NCBI GenBank assembly: GCA_014529385.2
Contig: CM043959.1
Location: 86,525,529-86,589,528 of the forward strand
Source: Adiantum capillus-veneris
Lineage: Eukaryota > Streptophyta > Polypodiopsida > Polypodiales > Pteridaceae
DNA: 64,000 nt
Direction of reading: 5' to 3'
Positions 13,320 through 24,696 of this stretch are shown here, piece after piece. Every line of letters begins with the position of its first letter. Position 1 is the first letter of the stretch. A program made the position numbers and the translations under genes. The notes beneath the pieces are model-generated. The model searched no databases. It was given only the letters and a program-made list of their open reading frames with translations, and had not been told where the DNA came from.

Positions 13320-14004
13320 GGAGTCACTTTCAAGAAATAATAGGGCTAAACAGCGTACAATTGAGCGGGCTTTTGCTGCTGCTTAAAGAAAAGGTGGTAA
13401 TAGCAATGCAGCCACTTTTCATGATTCTTCAATAAGTAGTAGATCACTTGTATCTAATGATTCTGCTAGCAACAACTTGTTTGGGAATTCTGGTGAAAAA
13501 GGCAAGAAGAAAATGTGTTCTCATTATTGCAAGGCTAATGGCCACTTGATAAAGCAATGTCCTAAGTTGAAGGCAAAAGAGGCCAAGAAGAAAGAGTCTG
13601 GATCCACTATTTGTGCAACAATTATAGAATATTCTGGAAATGGAGATTGGATTGTTGATGTAGATGTAGAGTGAGAATTTAGTGCAGTGTGTACTTATGA
13701 TCCTTCTATCCATGATGCATGTATGTCGATTGTTGCAGACTCACGTGTTGATACTTTGATAGTGAATGCTACAAATCACATTCCTTCACACCATGACTTG
13801 TTTGCCTCTCTTGAGGCTGTCCCTCATGCGAATACGATCACTTGTGTCAACAATGTCTCTTATTTGGTCAAGGGAGTTGGAAAGATTCAGCTAATTATTG
13901 CAAATGGCAGTTCTTTTACACTTGTTGATGCACTTTATGTACCAAGGATCAAAAAGAACCATTTCTCTGTATCAAGAGAATTAGGAGACATAGGATGTGG
14001 GTAA
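13320..14004 (+). pseudogene. Copia element I: Gag nucleocapsid and protease
   Basis: 13477-13674 encodes a nucleocapsid end with CSHYCKANGHLIKQC, a zinc knuckle with one extra residue between the first cysteines, then a Lys-rich tail. The protease follows in another frame (13687-14004): NATNHIPSHHDLFASL near its start, GVGKIQL and DALYVPRIKKNHFSVSREL at its end, the standard copia layout. The catalytic Asp-Ser-Gly has been replaced (WIVDVDVE, then a stop). The capsid part upstream is absent, so the element is 5'-truncated at the junction with gypsy H. Confidence 0.75.
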
Positions 14005-14204
14005 TGCTACTCACCACAATGTGAGAGAGGCCTATATTCTTCTATCTAGTAAAGAATAATGTGTGTGTACAAGTGATGGGTGGTTTGACGCCTCTAGCGC
14101 ATTTGGCCGGGGTAAGAGACACATCACCTTTACCCCAATAAGGTACATGATGTACTTGATGTGTAAAGGTCTGAGAATGAAGAGGTAAATGTATATTAAA
14201 ATGG

Positions 14205-15130
14205 TTGATGCATAGTTTGTGTGATAGTAAAGTGGATGCACGTATGTCTAGTCATACTCACTCAAGTTCTTGCCATGCATCATATGCATCAAATTGTGAT
14301 GCTATGGGTGCTTCTAGTTTGTGTGATGAAGAGAAATCTCTTTCTTTTAATGAAGCACAAAATTCAAAAAATTGGATGGCTACCATGCATTTAGAATATG
14401 ATGCACTTATAGAGAATGACACATGGACTTTACATGATTTGCCTCCTAGTAAAAATTTCATCGGTACAAAGTGGGTTTACAAGTTGAAACATAAGTCGGC
14501 TGGTGAGATTCGGATCATTGCAGGGCTAGACTTGTTGCAAAAGGTAATGCATAGTGGAAAGGCATTGACTACTATGAAGAGACCTTTGCTCCCACTTGTT
14601 ACATGACTACTGTTCATTTTCTATGTGCATTGGCAGCTCATTTTAAATAGAATTTATATCAATCATACATTGTTATTGCTTTCTTGAATGGTGATATATA
14701 AGTATATGTAACGTAGCCTCGCGGTTTTGTCAAGAAAGGACAAGAAAATAAAGTGTACAAATGTAAGAAAGCTTTGCATGGGTTGAAGCAGTCTCCTCGT
14801 GCTTGGTATGAGAAAGCTAACGCTCATTTGGTTAAACAAGCAATTGTAATAGTCCAAGCACTTTGTATGTCAAACATGAGGGTGATGTATTTCTCATTGT
14901 CGTTTTGTATGTAGATGATTTGTTGATTACTGGTCTGCATGAGATATACATTGATCGAATTGAATATCACTTTCAAGATGAAAGTCTTGGGGATTTTGCA
15001 TCATTACTTGAGCATACATTTTAAGCAATGTGTTGAAGGTATTGCTTTCTGCCAAGCAAGATACATAGAAACATTATTAAATGTAAGTTTGGACTTAAGG
15101 ACTGCAAACCTATTTCTAGTCTAATGGAGA
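14205..15130 (+). pseudogene. Copia element I: reverse transcriptase
   Basis: 14205-14606 carries EAQNSKNWMATMHLEYDALI, ENDTWTLHDLPPSKN and IGTKWVYKLKHKS, the N-terminal fingers of copia RT. Later frames show KALHGLKQSPRAWYEK-like residues near 14770-14815 and LYVDDLLITGL near 14905-14935, so the YVDD catalytic motif is readable but out of frame with the start. Only about 200 bp separate this from the protease, so the whole integrase (normally about 1.2 kb) has been deleted. The element cannot have moved on its own since then. Confidence 0.8.
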
Positions 15131-15299
15131 TAGGTTTGAAATTGATTCTTCATTATGTTGGAGATATTGTTGATGTCACTGGTTATCAAACTATTGTTGA
15201 TGTCTTATTTATGTATGCAATACGAGGCCAGATATTCAGTTTGCAGTCTCATAGTTCAACAAATTTACACATAGTCCATGGTCTAAGCATTGACAGGTT

Positions 15300-15852
15300 G
15301 TTATAAGGATCTTTCGCTACTTGAGTGGAACTTTACATCTTGGGTTGTTTTATCCCAAGGTGGAATCATTGCCATCAAATTTGCATGCTTTTTCAGACTC
15401 TTGTTATGACACATGAGTGTCCACAAGTGGTTTTTGTTTCATGCTCGACAGTGTATGTATATTATGGTTGAGCAAGAAGCAACCTATTGAAGTCACTTCC
15501 AATTGTGAAGTTGAGTATAGGGCATTCTTCATAGCTACTATTGAGTTTGTATGGCTCAAACGCTTTATGGTTGTTCTGGGTGCTAGACAGGACACTGCCA
15601 AGTGCCAACATCATCTGCTCTAATAGTCCAAGCGCATTGGCAGTTGCAAGGAACCTAGTTTTTCATACTCGCACAAAGCACATTGAGGTGTATTATCACT
15701 ATGTCAGGGAGAGACTCTCAGTAAGAAAGATCAGCTTGGCTTATGTGCCGACACAAGACAACCTTGCAAATTTGTTCACAAAGGCATTGCCTCTTGAGAA
15801 GTTTGAAGCTTTTTGCAAAGCTTTGGGCTTTTTTCCCTTTGTAGATTGATCA
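15300..15852 (+). pseudogene. Copia element I: RNase H and C-terminus
   Basis: The frames at 15417-15623 and 15541-15849 give STSGFCFMLDS, WLSKKQPIEVTSNCEVEY and then ALAVARNLVFHTRTKHIEV, YVPTQDNLANLFTKALP. These are the conserved end of copia Pol, including the HxRTKHI and D-N-x-A-D/N positions. One frameshift near 15590 separates the halves. A 3' LTR after it was not identified. Confidence 0.8.
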
Positions 15853-18130
15853 TGTCCTTAGAGCGTGTCACTTCTGTATACAGTATATGTCAGCTCTCGT
15901 TCACTTTAGGGGTAAACCCTATGTTTTGTTCATTGCTTTTCTTAAGAGGGTTTCCTATTGACTTTCTATGGTCACGTATGCAATGTATGCATAACTTGAT
16001 TAACATTGCTAACCTTTACGGCATCCATGGCATGTATAACTAGTATCACTTCCTGATGCTCCACTTGTGCCGCCTGTTTGCTCACTATTGTCGCCCGGTT
16101 GCTAGAACAGCCTCATGGTCGTTCGCCAATTGATCTCTAACTCTCTTTTGTGATGCCATATGTAGATGGTAGCTACTATGCTTAGATTATTGTATTACCC
16201 TCTCTTAACTTTCAAAGGTAGCCAAGAATGCAGTAGGGCTATCAAATTCACTCTCATAATTTTTAGTGATTTTCATTTATTTATTTATTTTATTTTGATA
16301 AATAGTAAATAAACTTTAAAAATTTTGCAAAAATTGAAAAAAATTAGAATCAACCTTTAACTATAAGGGTTTATTTTTTAAATTTATATGAATAATTAAT
16401 ATAAATTTCTATATCTTAAGAATTCTAAAATTAACTAAAAAAATTTGTAAAGAGAAAAATCGAGCAGCATAACTTTACCAATGATCTTAATGGCCCAAAA
16501 ATTAGGTGTGCCTGAAAATTGAAAAAAAAAAACGATGATGCATGTCTCTTAATCATGCAATAGAGATACAACTTTAACTTTGTTTTTCTTAAATAGTCCA
16601 TAGTTTAGCTAATGTTTAATAACCAAATGGTTATAATGCCTAGCACCATTGGAACCGATCTTGGACTCCGGTTGAAATAAAGACCTGAAGACAAAATGGC
16701 ATGCAAGGAGATTATGGATGCAAAATAGACATAACACATTGAAATGTTATCTCATAGCTTGTATTCATTTCTTCATGGTATTCATTTCTTCATGCCACCA
16801 CTGTCTCACTTTCATCTTCTCTATATTGCATAGTTGCCTCTTTGTTTTGCCAAGTCCTAATGTTATCTCTTTCTTTCTTAGAGAATTAATCTTTTTCTAT
16901 GAATTACATATGATTTCATTGTTTGCCATATATATTTTCTTGATTTCCCCATTTAGCGTCTTCACTTCGATGAACATTCTCCATTAGCAGCCTTTGTTGT
17001 TCTGTAGATATTGCTTGGGTCTCCATTCGTTGAGTATACCATAAGAGACCTTGTTTTCTGTCACCTAAGAAATGAAAAATATAGTAACATTAGAAAATAG
17101 ACGTGACGCTCTTGTGGGTACATTGAATCATCGGCAGTTCACAAGTCGAAAAGATGCTCTACAATATGCCTCCTTGCATCTTTCCCTCTTGAGAAAAGCA
17201 TCACTGCTTGTTGTGTTTTCTCGATGGCATATGTTCACACCGAATATAAACATGAAGAATGTGATTTTTCTTGGGAGGTCTTGTGTTGTAGATGAGGGGA
17301 TTTGGAAATATACATTAGGATTTGTGTTTCCATAAGCACAACTATAGTTTTTCGTGGCTAGAACACGAAAATGCAAAACTCTACTTCTAGCTCTAGCAAG
17401 TGTGTTCAACAATTCCTAGAAAACCTCATATTCACAAATCTATGGCTTGACTCGTGTAGCTGTGCCCTTCCTTCCTTCAATCATGTAGCCTATAGCATTA
17501 AGTTGAATCCACTTTTTAATTTGTTGCCCTCTTCACATCATTGCAAATATGTAGGGGAAGAAGTAGGGTTCTCCTCACTGAAGGACACCGCACCTTTGGA
17601 GGAAACCTATGATTACATTTTCAGTATCGCGTTGTCCACATGTCAAAACATTGCAATCGTTGATCAAAATGTGAACTTAGTGGATATAAATTCTTTGTGA
17701 GATTGCATGTGAACTAATTGTGAACTACATATGAACACATGTAGTTATGCCAACTGCACTTAGGTGATGTGAATTGGATGTCGACATAACCTAAAATGAA
17801 CTTATTGTGGACTAGGAACAACGGCAAGTTGAAAGTAATCAATGTCAAGCTACCATCTCCCCTACTCAACAAATCAGACGTGCTAGCGTAGAGGCAAGGT
17901 TAGAGGCAAGGCAATCACCCGGGACAAGGTTATCATGAATTCCAACTTGGCCAATTTCTAATTTTTTGACCCAAAAGGATTGGACGGTCCAAGATCAATG
18001 GAGATCTAGCAAGCCATGATTTCAACATCGCCCAACCTTTAAGTCCTTGACCCAAAGAGATTGGACCGTCTAAGAACAATGGTGATCTTGGACCGATGGC
18101 AAAGGATCTAGCTTCATTGTTTGAGCATTC
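15853..18130. other. Intergenic region, no gene recognised
   Basis: AT-rich, particularly 16240-16480. Short frames at 16718-16987 and 17072-17335 have no recognisable domain. Remains of the 3' LTR of copia I may be present just after 15853 but I could not delimit them. A further TAGCTAC motif lies near 16170. Confidence 0.5.
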
Positions 18131-18136
18131 ATCCTT

Positions 18137-18558
18137 GGTGGCCAGGCCTCAGCACTATCTCACATGGGCATGGGTTGGATGGGATCAATGGCCCACACCC
18201 ATTTCGGGGATCAGGTGTGATATGAGCCATCCGATGCAATTTGTAAATTCAAGAAAACAGGTAAATTCGGGCGTCCCCGCCCCCCCCCTCCCCCTCTCAT
18301 CCCCCGGACTTGAACCCCATACGCCACCTTTGCAAGCCTATCACCTTAACCACCTCACCTGCACGTGCTCGTTGAAAGCAATGGGAGAAAGGTTTCTTTT
18401 ATGATAAACTCGTCGTTGTGTAAATTTGGGTCAGCTTTAGTAAATTCGGGTACATCACGAGATCAACAGCCCACGATACCCACGCTCTCCAAAAAAGGCG
18501 TAAACCATTGATCCCATCCAACCCATGCCCGTGTGAGATAGTGCTGAGGGTGACCAGG
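18137..18558. repeat. Inverted repeat of about 55 bp arms enclosing a SINE-like insert
   Basis: The left arm (18137-18191) contains CAGCACTATCTCACATGGGC and GGTTGGATGGGATCAATGG. The right arm (18505-18558) is its reverse complement with about one mismatch in ten. The arms enclose about 310 bp with a C-rich tract (18280-18305) and a tRNA-like segment. The arms could be TIRs of a small DNA transposon or two copies of a short repeat. No clear target duplication was found. Confidence 0.75.
18285..18385 (-). mobile_element. tRNA-derived (SINE-like) sequence
   Basis: On the minus strand a box A-like GTGGTTAAGGTG is followed about 30 bases later by a box B-like GGGGTTCAAGTCC. The intervening GGCTTGCAAAGG resembles an anticodon arm. 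This is the internal Pol III promoter layout of plant SINE heads. The acceptor ends do not pair, so it is not a working tRNA gene. The tail was not delimited. Confidence 0.5.
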
Positions 18559-18837
18559 TCATCACCGCTCGGGGACGTACTTTGTCACCTCGCACAAGAG
18601 TTGTGCGATTTGCCCACACAAAAAAAAAAATCCTAAGGTTTGTGTTTGTGCGTTGTAGTATTTAAATTCAAGCGTTCTTTCATTCGGTAGAGCAAAGCAA
18701 ACGAAGCAGCAGAAGGCCACCATCGCCGTGCAGAACTCAAGCATTACGAAGCTAGAATTTGTACCTTCTTGTACTGCAATTTTTGCGTCGCGCTTCTTTG
18801 CTCTCTGCTACAAAGGAAAGTCTGCAGTTTATGATCA

Positions 18838-19866
18838 ATGGAAAATGCCTTTGCACTTTCTTCGAGCCCTTCTTCCCAACCCTCCTCACGCTACTCAGAT
18901 GCTATGGAGCTTGCAAGCTACCTTCATCTCCGTGTGGAGGAAATCGGTAAGCAATTGCTCTTTCCGTCTTCCAGACTCAGACTAAACGATAGAGAAGAAT
19001 TCTTCCAGAGCGTGGCTTGCACTTTAGAGACCTCCATCTCTCTTCTGCAGGGCCTTCCTTGCACTTCATCTCTCGTTCCCTCCATGGCGCTTTTCAGAGC
19101 TCGACCCTCAGCACGGTCCAAGCAACAGCTTCGACAGCCGGATGAAGAGAATCAAAAGGTCTGTGAAGATGCTGATCTCTGTTGTTCGGGGTTATGTACT
19201 CACTCCTCATCTGCACTTGAGTCTAACAACAGCATGGAGCGATTGAACTTTGCCCTACCATCATTGCGATTGCCCTCTCTGCAAGACCACTCTTATACTG
19301 ATGGTCAGGCTCCCGCGCATATGGATGTGAAAGAGAGAGAGAACGATCGAGAGTACGAAGCAGATTCTTGTCCTGGCAGAGCGCAGATTTCTTGTCACGA
19401 AGATGTTGAAGCTGACATCGGCAGATCACCAAATAGCATGAGAGATGGTGAGAGCAAATCTGAGGAAGAAGCCAGCACCATGAGTGAGGTTGGGCGGTGT
19501 GACACGCACACAAGCAAAGAGGTCGACAGTGGAATCAAGTTTGTAGAATCAGAAGGCAATGGTTTCCATGAAGAGAAAACGGATCGCAATTTCTTAGAGT
19601 TGCTGCTTGATGCTATAGAGGTAGCTTCAAAAGAGAGATCGGTAGAAGCGAAGGAAGAAGCTGGCAAGCTTTTCAGCAAGCACACATCGGTAAAGAATGT
19701 GCCGTGTGCGCCATTGGAAGGTGTGTATAGAGGCATCCACTCCAGCTTTGGTGCACAAGAGATTGAAAGGAAGAGATCTGAGTTGCACTCCAATGTACCA
19801 TCATCTCCACCTGTTGGAAAGTTTGCGATTGTAAGGAAAAGGAGCAGCAGGTGCGCCAGGCTCTAG
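18838..19866 (+). CDS. Unrecognised Ser/Glu-rich host-type protein, 342 aa, possibly interrupted by an in-frame stop
   Basis: I do not recognise a family. The start is the first ATG after an in-frame TGA at 18832. The protein is hydrophilic, with no signal peptide or membrane segment. It has a Ser-rich N-terminus, a helix-like MELASYLHLRVEEIGKQLL stretch around residues 23-41, an acidic middle, and NFLELLLDAIEVASKER (about 251-267) as another likely amphipathic helix. It ends with a basic stretch, VRKRSSRCARL. The same frame continues after the TAG at 19864 for 93 codons to TAG at 20146, ending in RRSRSHALPMKFSDCVMEPW and a basic tail. That extension looks like coding sequence and may be the true C-terminus, conserved in land plants. 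The gene may therefore be a pseudogene by one nonsense change, carry a sequencing error, or use an unseen intron. Confidence 0.5.
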   Translation: MENAFALSSSPSSQPSSRYSDAMELASYLHLRVEEIGKQLLFPSSRLRLNDREEFFQSVACTLETSISLLQGLPCTSSLVPSMALFRARPSARSKQQLRQPDEENQKVCEDADLCCSGLCTHSSSALESNNSMERLNFALPSLRLPSLQDHSYTDGQAPAHMDVKERENDREYEADSCPGRAQISCHEDVEADIGRSPNSMRDGESKSEEEASTMSEVGRCDTHTSKEVDSGIKFVESEGNGFHEEKTDRNFLELLLDAIEVASKERSVEAKEEAGKLFSKHTSVKNVPCAPLEGVYRGIHSSFGAQEIERKRSELHSNVPSSPPVGKFAIVRKRSSRCARL

Positions 19867-20148
19867 ATCAAAGATGATCCTCACAAAAATGGAGGTAAAT
19901 TCAAGTCTTATCAAGAGCTTGCAAACTCTCAAAATGCTTTAAAAGATGGGCAGAATGGAAAGAGAAAGCAAGCTCAAGTAAGGAAGCAAACAGTGCCCTC
20001 GGTTGCACTGCAATTGACTAAGACCAAAGAGCAGGAAGAACGAGAAGTAGTTTTATCAACAAGGAGATCAAGGTCCCATGCCTTGCCCATGAAATTTTCA
20101 GACTGTGTCATGGAACCATGGAAGAAGAGAGAGAGGAGAGAAAGTTAG

Positions 20149-22152
20149 GGCCCCCTTTCAGACCGAAATACCCTTGATACCTTTCACAAAGCCTCATTTT
20201 CATATCATGGCATCTAAGCAAAAGTTAATGGCCTGCTTAACAGGTATTATGTCTTGCACTAAACATATATTCAGCCATAGAATCTTTGGATTTTTGCAAT
20301 CCTACAACAACAGAGCTCTTACCTTATCGACTAACATGGAAGTTGGATGGCTTTTTCCAATTCATTTACAGCCTTTTTGCCTCGTACTTAGTTTGATACT
20401 GAAAAACCATGGTAATCCTTGTAGCCATTTTGCTACTTGTGTGTATTATTAATGACAGTTTACATAATTGCACATGATGTATGTGGTGGGGGGTTTAAGT
20501 AAAGTTTACAAGATTATTGATTCGTCTGTAACGTTTGTCACGAACACAAAATAAGATATTCATGTCATGAAGCTGCTAATAGTAAATATCTGTAAGGGGC
20601 CTCAGCTCTTAGCCTTTCTCTGTGAATACAAACCCCAGACAAGGCCTTACAACTTGAATACAAGCCTAACATACTACCTTTTGAAGTGGAGACATGTGAT
20701 GGCAAAACCTTAATACACCAGTGTATGTTCATTAACAAGTTGCATATTACCAGAGGTGCTATCCAAGCAGATCTCTGAGATCTCTAAGACTAGACTTTCC
20801 ATATAGGGAAAGTAGAGACTTGGTGCATACAAGCGTAAGACTCAAGAGTGAGTAAGCCCTTCTGCATTTGAAGGCATAGATATTATCTCCCCAGTACTCC
20901 ATTTGGGTGACGACTTGGCATATAGAAGATGTAAAAAGAATTTTTATTTTTATTTTTGGCAGTACCACCATCAACTGGTGGAGGTTGAAAATATATTTAA
21001 ACTAACACCATACAATCATAATTTAACAAGTTTTGTCCTAGATTCTAGAAGGTTATCTCTATTTTTTCTATCTACTAAACGACGATGCGCCATCATTTTT
21101 GCCTTGGGAGCTCATTGTTTGTCCCTCTCTCTCTCCCTATCTCCTCCTCTGTCTCTCCCCCCATCAAGAGGATGGGTCATGCACTCCTACAGAAACCTCG
21201 GATATTAGTGCCAACTCGCTCAAAACACAAGTCAAGCCCATGGCCCACAGACCTTGGCCAATTTCACCTTCAAGGTGTTGTCCGTAAGTTGTACCATTTC
21301 ACAAAAGAGTCGGTTATGGCAAAGACATAGGTGCCATTTCAGGTGGTCGATTCAATTATGGCAAGATATGTGTGCTTGATAGTGTGGCCTCAACATGGAA
21401 GTACCAAATGTTTAGCCTTGACCACGGCAACCTAGGAAACCCTATAAAAGGACTCTTTGCTATCGTTGTGAGTCACCATGACAAGATTTTTTTTCTGAAG
21501 AAAAGTAGAAATGTATTAATGAAAGGTAAAGAAACTATACAAAGGTCTCACAGGTAGGGGGTGGGATTGCCCCACCATGACAAGTTTTGACTAGACTTTA
21601 GCATATTAAACCTTTGTTGATGCTTGCATTTAGGTGTGGGCTTCTACAACCACCCTTGGCTTGTGCAAAATGCTATTAGTAAGATAAGTTGTTCCAATTA
21701 GAAACTTGCAATCATGCAAGCCCTTACAAAGTTCGTATCACTTTAGGCACCCACAAACCCAACACCACATTTTATGCCTTGTATACCTCACATATCCATC
21801 CTCTCTTTTTATGCTTATAGTAGTGTTATGAATAGATTTAATAGAGCTACATCTATTCCAAATTCTTACAGTGTGTCGAATTGAGAAGAGGTAAGTGGTT
21901 GCCTTTTGGCACCATCTCATATTGTAGGAACGATTTAATTGAAATTAGGTGCTTTATTGAATTGTGGGGGATCGAATTTATCAACAACCTCTTCTACTTG
22001 TTGATGTGTATTGATTTCAGTTTAACACAATGTTCTTGTATGATGTCTTGCTTGCATGCAAGTGTTTAGAATTTGGGTTTTATGCTCATTATGTTTGTGG
22101 AATGTTTGTAAGGTGTGTCGTGTTGGGCAAAGTCACACATGTTTAGAAATTG

Positions 22153-22156
<4 letters not shown>
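20149..22156. other. Intergenic DNA, no gene recognised
   Basis: Short frames only. 21115-21160 is a CT-rich low-complexity patch. No LTR, primer site or domain was recognised. Confidence 0.5.

Positions 22157-22206
<50 letters not shown>
22157..22206. repeat. (GA)n microsatellite
   Basis: About 50 bp of uninterrupted GA. The Arg-Glu run in the overlapping frame is an artefact of it. Confidence 0.97.
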
Positions 22207-22210
<4 letters not shown>

Positions 22211-22739
22211 GTATCTCGTAGAGGCCATACAAAAACATGTGCAACATGTTAAACCAATGATAGAAAAGAGTCCCTTATTAGTTTAGAGATTGTAAATCCT
22301 TGTGCTTTTAACAACAGCAGTTGGCCATATATTTATTTCTATCATGTTTGAACAGTGCTTACATTCATTAATCCTTTCGCATGGTTGTAGATTACCAAGG
22401 TCAGAACCTAATTAAGATTAACTGTTCTTTCACCTTGTCTAATTGAAGCTCAATTCAAATTTTGACAACTTTGCAAGCTAACAAAAACTGCAACCGTGAA
22501 TAATTGTTAGTCTATCCAAAATGGAGGAACCCCATCAAGTTAAGACAACTTGTCATGATCTTTAAGGAAGATTTTGCAGGCCATTACACTTTCCAAATTT
22601 GACACAAACATATGTGCACACTTTTCCCCCTCTGATGACAAAAATATTCATTTTCCTAAGGCAGGAAACTAGAACTTGCTTTTTCAGTCATCCATCACTC
22701 AAATCTCTCCGCGTCTGAATTAAGACTTGCTCAACCACC

Positions 22740-23110
22740 AGGCTAAATGCACCAGCATTGTTCTTATATACCGATGAACTAGAAAGAGAAAAATCCGACA
22801 CACACCTAGCTGTTAGTCTCAAACAAACAATTGATGAGTAGTTAGGCCTACCCTCTGTGAAGACCCTGGGTGTGAGAAGGATGCAAGTAGAAAATAGGGC
22901 ACCGAGCAGTAATCCTAGACCACATACAACCACCACACTAAAGGCACCTTCATTTTTCTTACATAAAGTTGAGCTAGGAAGAGAATTATACAACATTTGC
23001 CTAACTATTAGTCTCAAATAAACAATTGATGAGGAGTTAAGTCTACCCTTTGTATGCAAGTAGAAAATAGGGCACCTAGCAGTAATCCTAGACCACATAG
23101 ATATCAGAGA
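22740..23110. repeat. Diverged direct duplication downstream of the PPR exon
   Basis: Two related stretches of about 170-195 bp follow one another. Both contain TTAGTCTCAAA(C/T)AAACAATTGATGAG (22813 and 23008) and GCAAGTAGAAAATAGGGCACC (22884 and 23056). The first copy has an extra AAGACCCTGGGTGTGAGAAGG segment. A 166-aa minus-strand frame (22688-23188) spans both copies and has an internal repeat. It resembles no protein I know. It lies just after the stop of the PPR gene and could be part of its 3' UTR. Confidence 0.7.
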
Positions 23111-23269
23111 CTTCACATGTTGGGAAAGAATAATTGAACAAAAATCTTCCATGTGCTGATGACCTCTACTATTAAAGCACTTGACCAAGAGATACCTCTA
23201 AGCAACAAGCTTCACCTGCAGTGAAGTAACGACAACTAATAAAAGGAGAGTATTCAAACAACCTGCTGC

Positions 23270-24472
23270 CTACTTTTCAGCTTGCCCAAGCCAGGCACAC
23301 CCGAATGATTGTTCATAGGCCCTTGTTATGAATTTGTAAGAACTTGGAAAATTCACAAAATTCGCTTCCTGCAATGCAGTCAGCAATATATCAACAATTT
23401 TCTTGTCACCTCTCTCTCCAAGCAACCCAATAACACTTTGTATGATCAAAAGCCACGCCCTCAGCTCAAAGACAGAACGATCGGCCGTGCCATCCTTAAC
23501 TAAAACTATGACTTTCTTCAACTTCTCCAGTGCCTTCTCCAACTGCTCGGATTTCAAGTAGCCCAACAGCAAGTGGCTATGGGTGATGACATCTGGCTTG
23601 TGGTTTTTTTCCAACTTCTCCAAAAACTCCTCTGCCTTCTTTAACATCCCATTCTTACAGTACACTCCTATTATGGTATTGAATTGTGCAAGGTGGTCCA
23701 TTCTTTTTTGAAGCTCCATTTCCTTCATAACTTCCTCTGCTTTGTCCACAAGGCCTGCCTCACCATAGGCTTCCACAACACACGTGTAGCTAAAAATGGA
23801 CGTCTTACCTGGCACAGTTTTAAGCCTCCGATAGATGCGACTCACACCCTCTTCCTGTTTAAGCAAGCCATGCATAACTATCAGCTTCTTCAGTCTCACT
23901 ACCGTTGCAGCCTTGCCCGTAAGAAGCCTTTCCGCCTTCCGGGCAGCTGCTGATGCTTTCTCATGCTGACCGGCAAAAAAGTATGCAGATGCCATAGTTG
24001 CATACGACACAAAGTCCGGCCTCACAGAAATGTCTGCCTGCAAATGCCCCCAAATTTTTTCCATACCCTCCATGTCCGCTTTCCTAGAGCTCAATGATAG
24101 GAGAGTATTGTATGTCTGCAAGTCATATTCTATGTTCTGCTCCTCCATAAGCCTCAGCAGGACATGGACTTTATCTGGCATTGAATTACTAACATAATAT
24201 TTGATGAGGTTGTTGAACATGTACACAGGTACTGGGATATCCTGCTTCCTCATGCTCTTCATCACACCTATAGCTTTACTCAATTTTTTATGTTCTAAAG
24301 CTACATCAAAGAGTCTGCAATAGACCACCTCTTTCAGATATTCAAAAGGAATATCCTTGAAGGCTCTCTCGACCTTTCCATAATCACCGACTTTTCCTAA
24401 GTATATAAGCCACCGAGCATAATTATGTTCCTCCGGCTCAAAAGGCCTCTCCTTTAAGAGCCACTCCATAAC
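23270..24472 (-). CDS. P-class pentatricopeptide repeat protein, 3'-terminal exon (5' exon missing)
   Basis: PPR proteins bind organellar RNA, one repeat per base, and act in mitochondria or plastids. About 400 residues are encoded here, from VMEWLLKERPFEPEEHNYAR to FGCAWLGQAEK. The helical repeats are recognisable as VYMFNNLIKYYVSN, LQTYNTLLSLSSRKADMEGM, DFVSYATMASAYFFAGQHEKA, IFSYTCVVEAYGEAGLVDKA, AQFNTIIGVYCKNGMLKKA and VITHSHLLLGYLKSEQLEKA. No E/DYW editing domain follows, so it is P-class, with the VMEW..AR..L.GKV entry seen in mitochondrial PPRs of the At1g15480/At1g02150 type. The frame is open to 24532, but TTCTTACCTCGTTCTTGCAG at 24473-24492 (minus) is a good 3' splice site directly before GTTATGGAGTGG. 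The first exon with the transit peptide is not in the 220 bp before LTR A. It is either beyond the transposon block in a huge intron or lost. Confidence 0.85.
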   Translation of the reverse strand, partial: VMEWLLKERPFEPEEHNYARWLIYLGKVGDYGKVERAFKDIPFEYLKEVVYCRLFDVALEHKKLSKAIGVMKSMRKQDIPVPVYMFNNLIKYYVSNSMPDKVHVLLRLMEEQNIEYDLQTYNTLLSLSSRKADMEGMEKIWGHLQADISVRPDFVSYATMASAYFFAGQHEKASAAARKAERLLTGKAATVVRLKKLIVMHGLLKQEEGVSRIYRRLKTVPGKTSIFSYTCVVEAYGEAGLVDKAEEVMKEMELQKRMDHLAQFNTIIGVYCKNGMLKKAEEFLEKLEKNHKPDVITHSHLLLGYLKSEQLEKALEKLKKVIVLVKDGTADRSVFELRAWLLIIQSVIGLLGERGDKKIVDILLTALQEANFVNFPSSYKFITRAYEQSFGCAWLGQAEK

Positions 24473-24492
24473 CTGCAAGAACGAGGTAAGAA
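24473..24492 (-). promoter_or_regulatory. Predicted 3' splice acceptor of the PPR gene
   Basis: On the minus strand a pyrimidine-rich stretch ending TTGCAG precedes GTTATGGAGTGG. Residues upstream of the junction (NFCFLLYCSCNQFLTSFLQ) are not PPR-like, while those after it match the family, which supports splicing here. Confidence 0.65.
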
Positions 24493-24696
24493 ATTGGTTA
24501 CAACTGCAATATAAAAGGAAACAGAAATTCAAACGCTCTCGACTTAGGTCATTATCAGCTCAAGAGAGTGCCATGTACACTCAAAATAAGTAGCCCAATG
24601 TATCCAAGATGAGTTGTCGCAATCCGCAAAGTCAAAACTGCCTTTGGGGCTACTAGAAAATCCATACTATCTGTCTATGATATGCATCTTCTCTCA

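Noticed and set aside
17072-17335. 87-aa plus-strand frame
   Set aside because: Overlapped by a minus frame of similar length, no known domain, AT-rich surroundings.
18285-18385. A functional tRNA gene
   Set aside because: Box A and box B are present but acceptor and D stems do not pair and the ends are wrong. A SINE head fits better.
22688-23188. 166-aa minus-strand frame next to the PPR exon as a separate gene
   Set aside because: Its internal repeat mirrors the DNA duplication, and no domain or family similarity is apparent.
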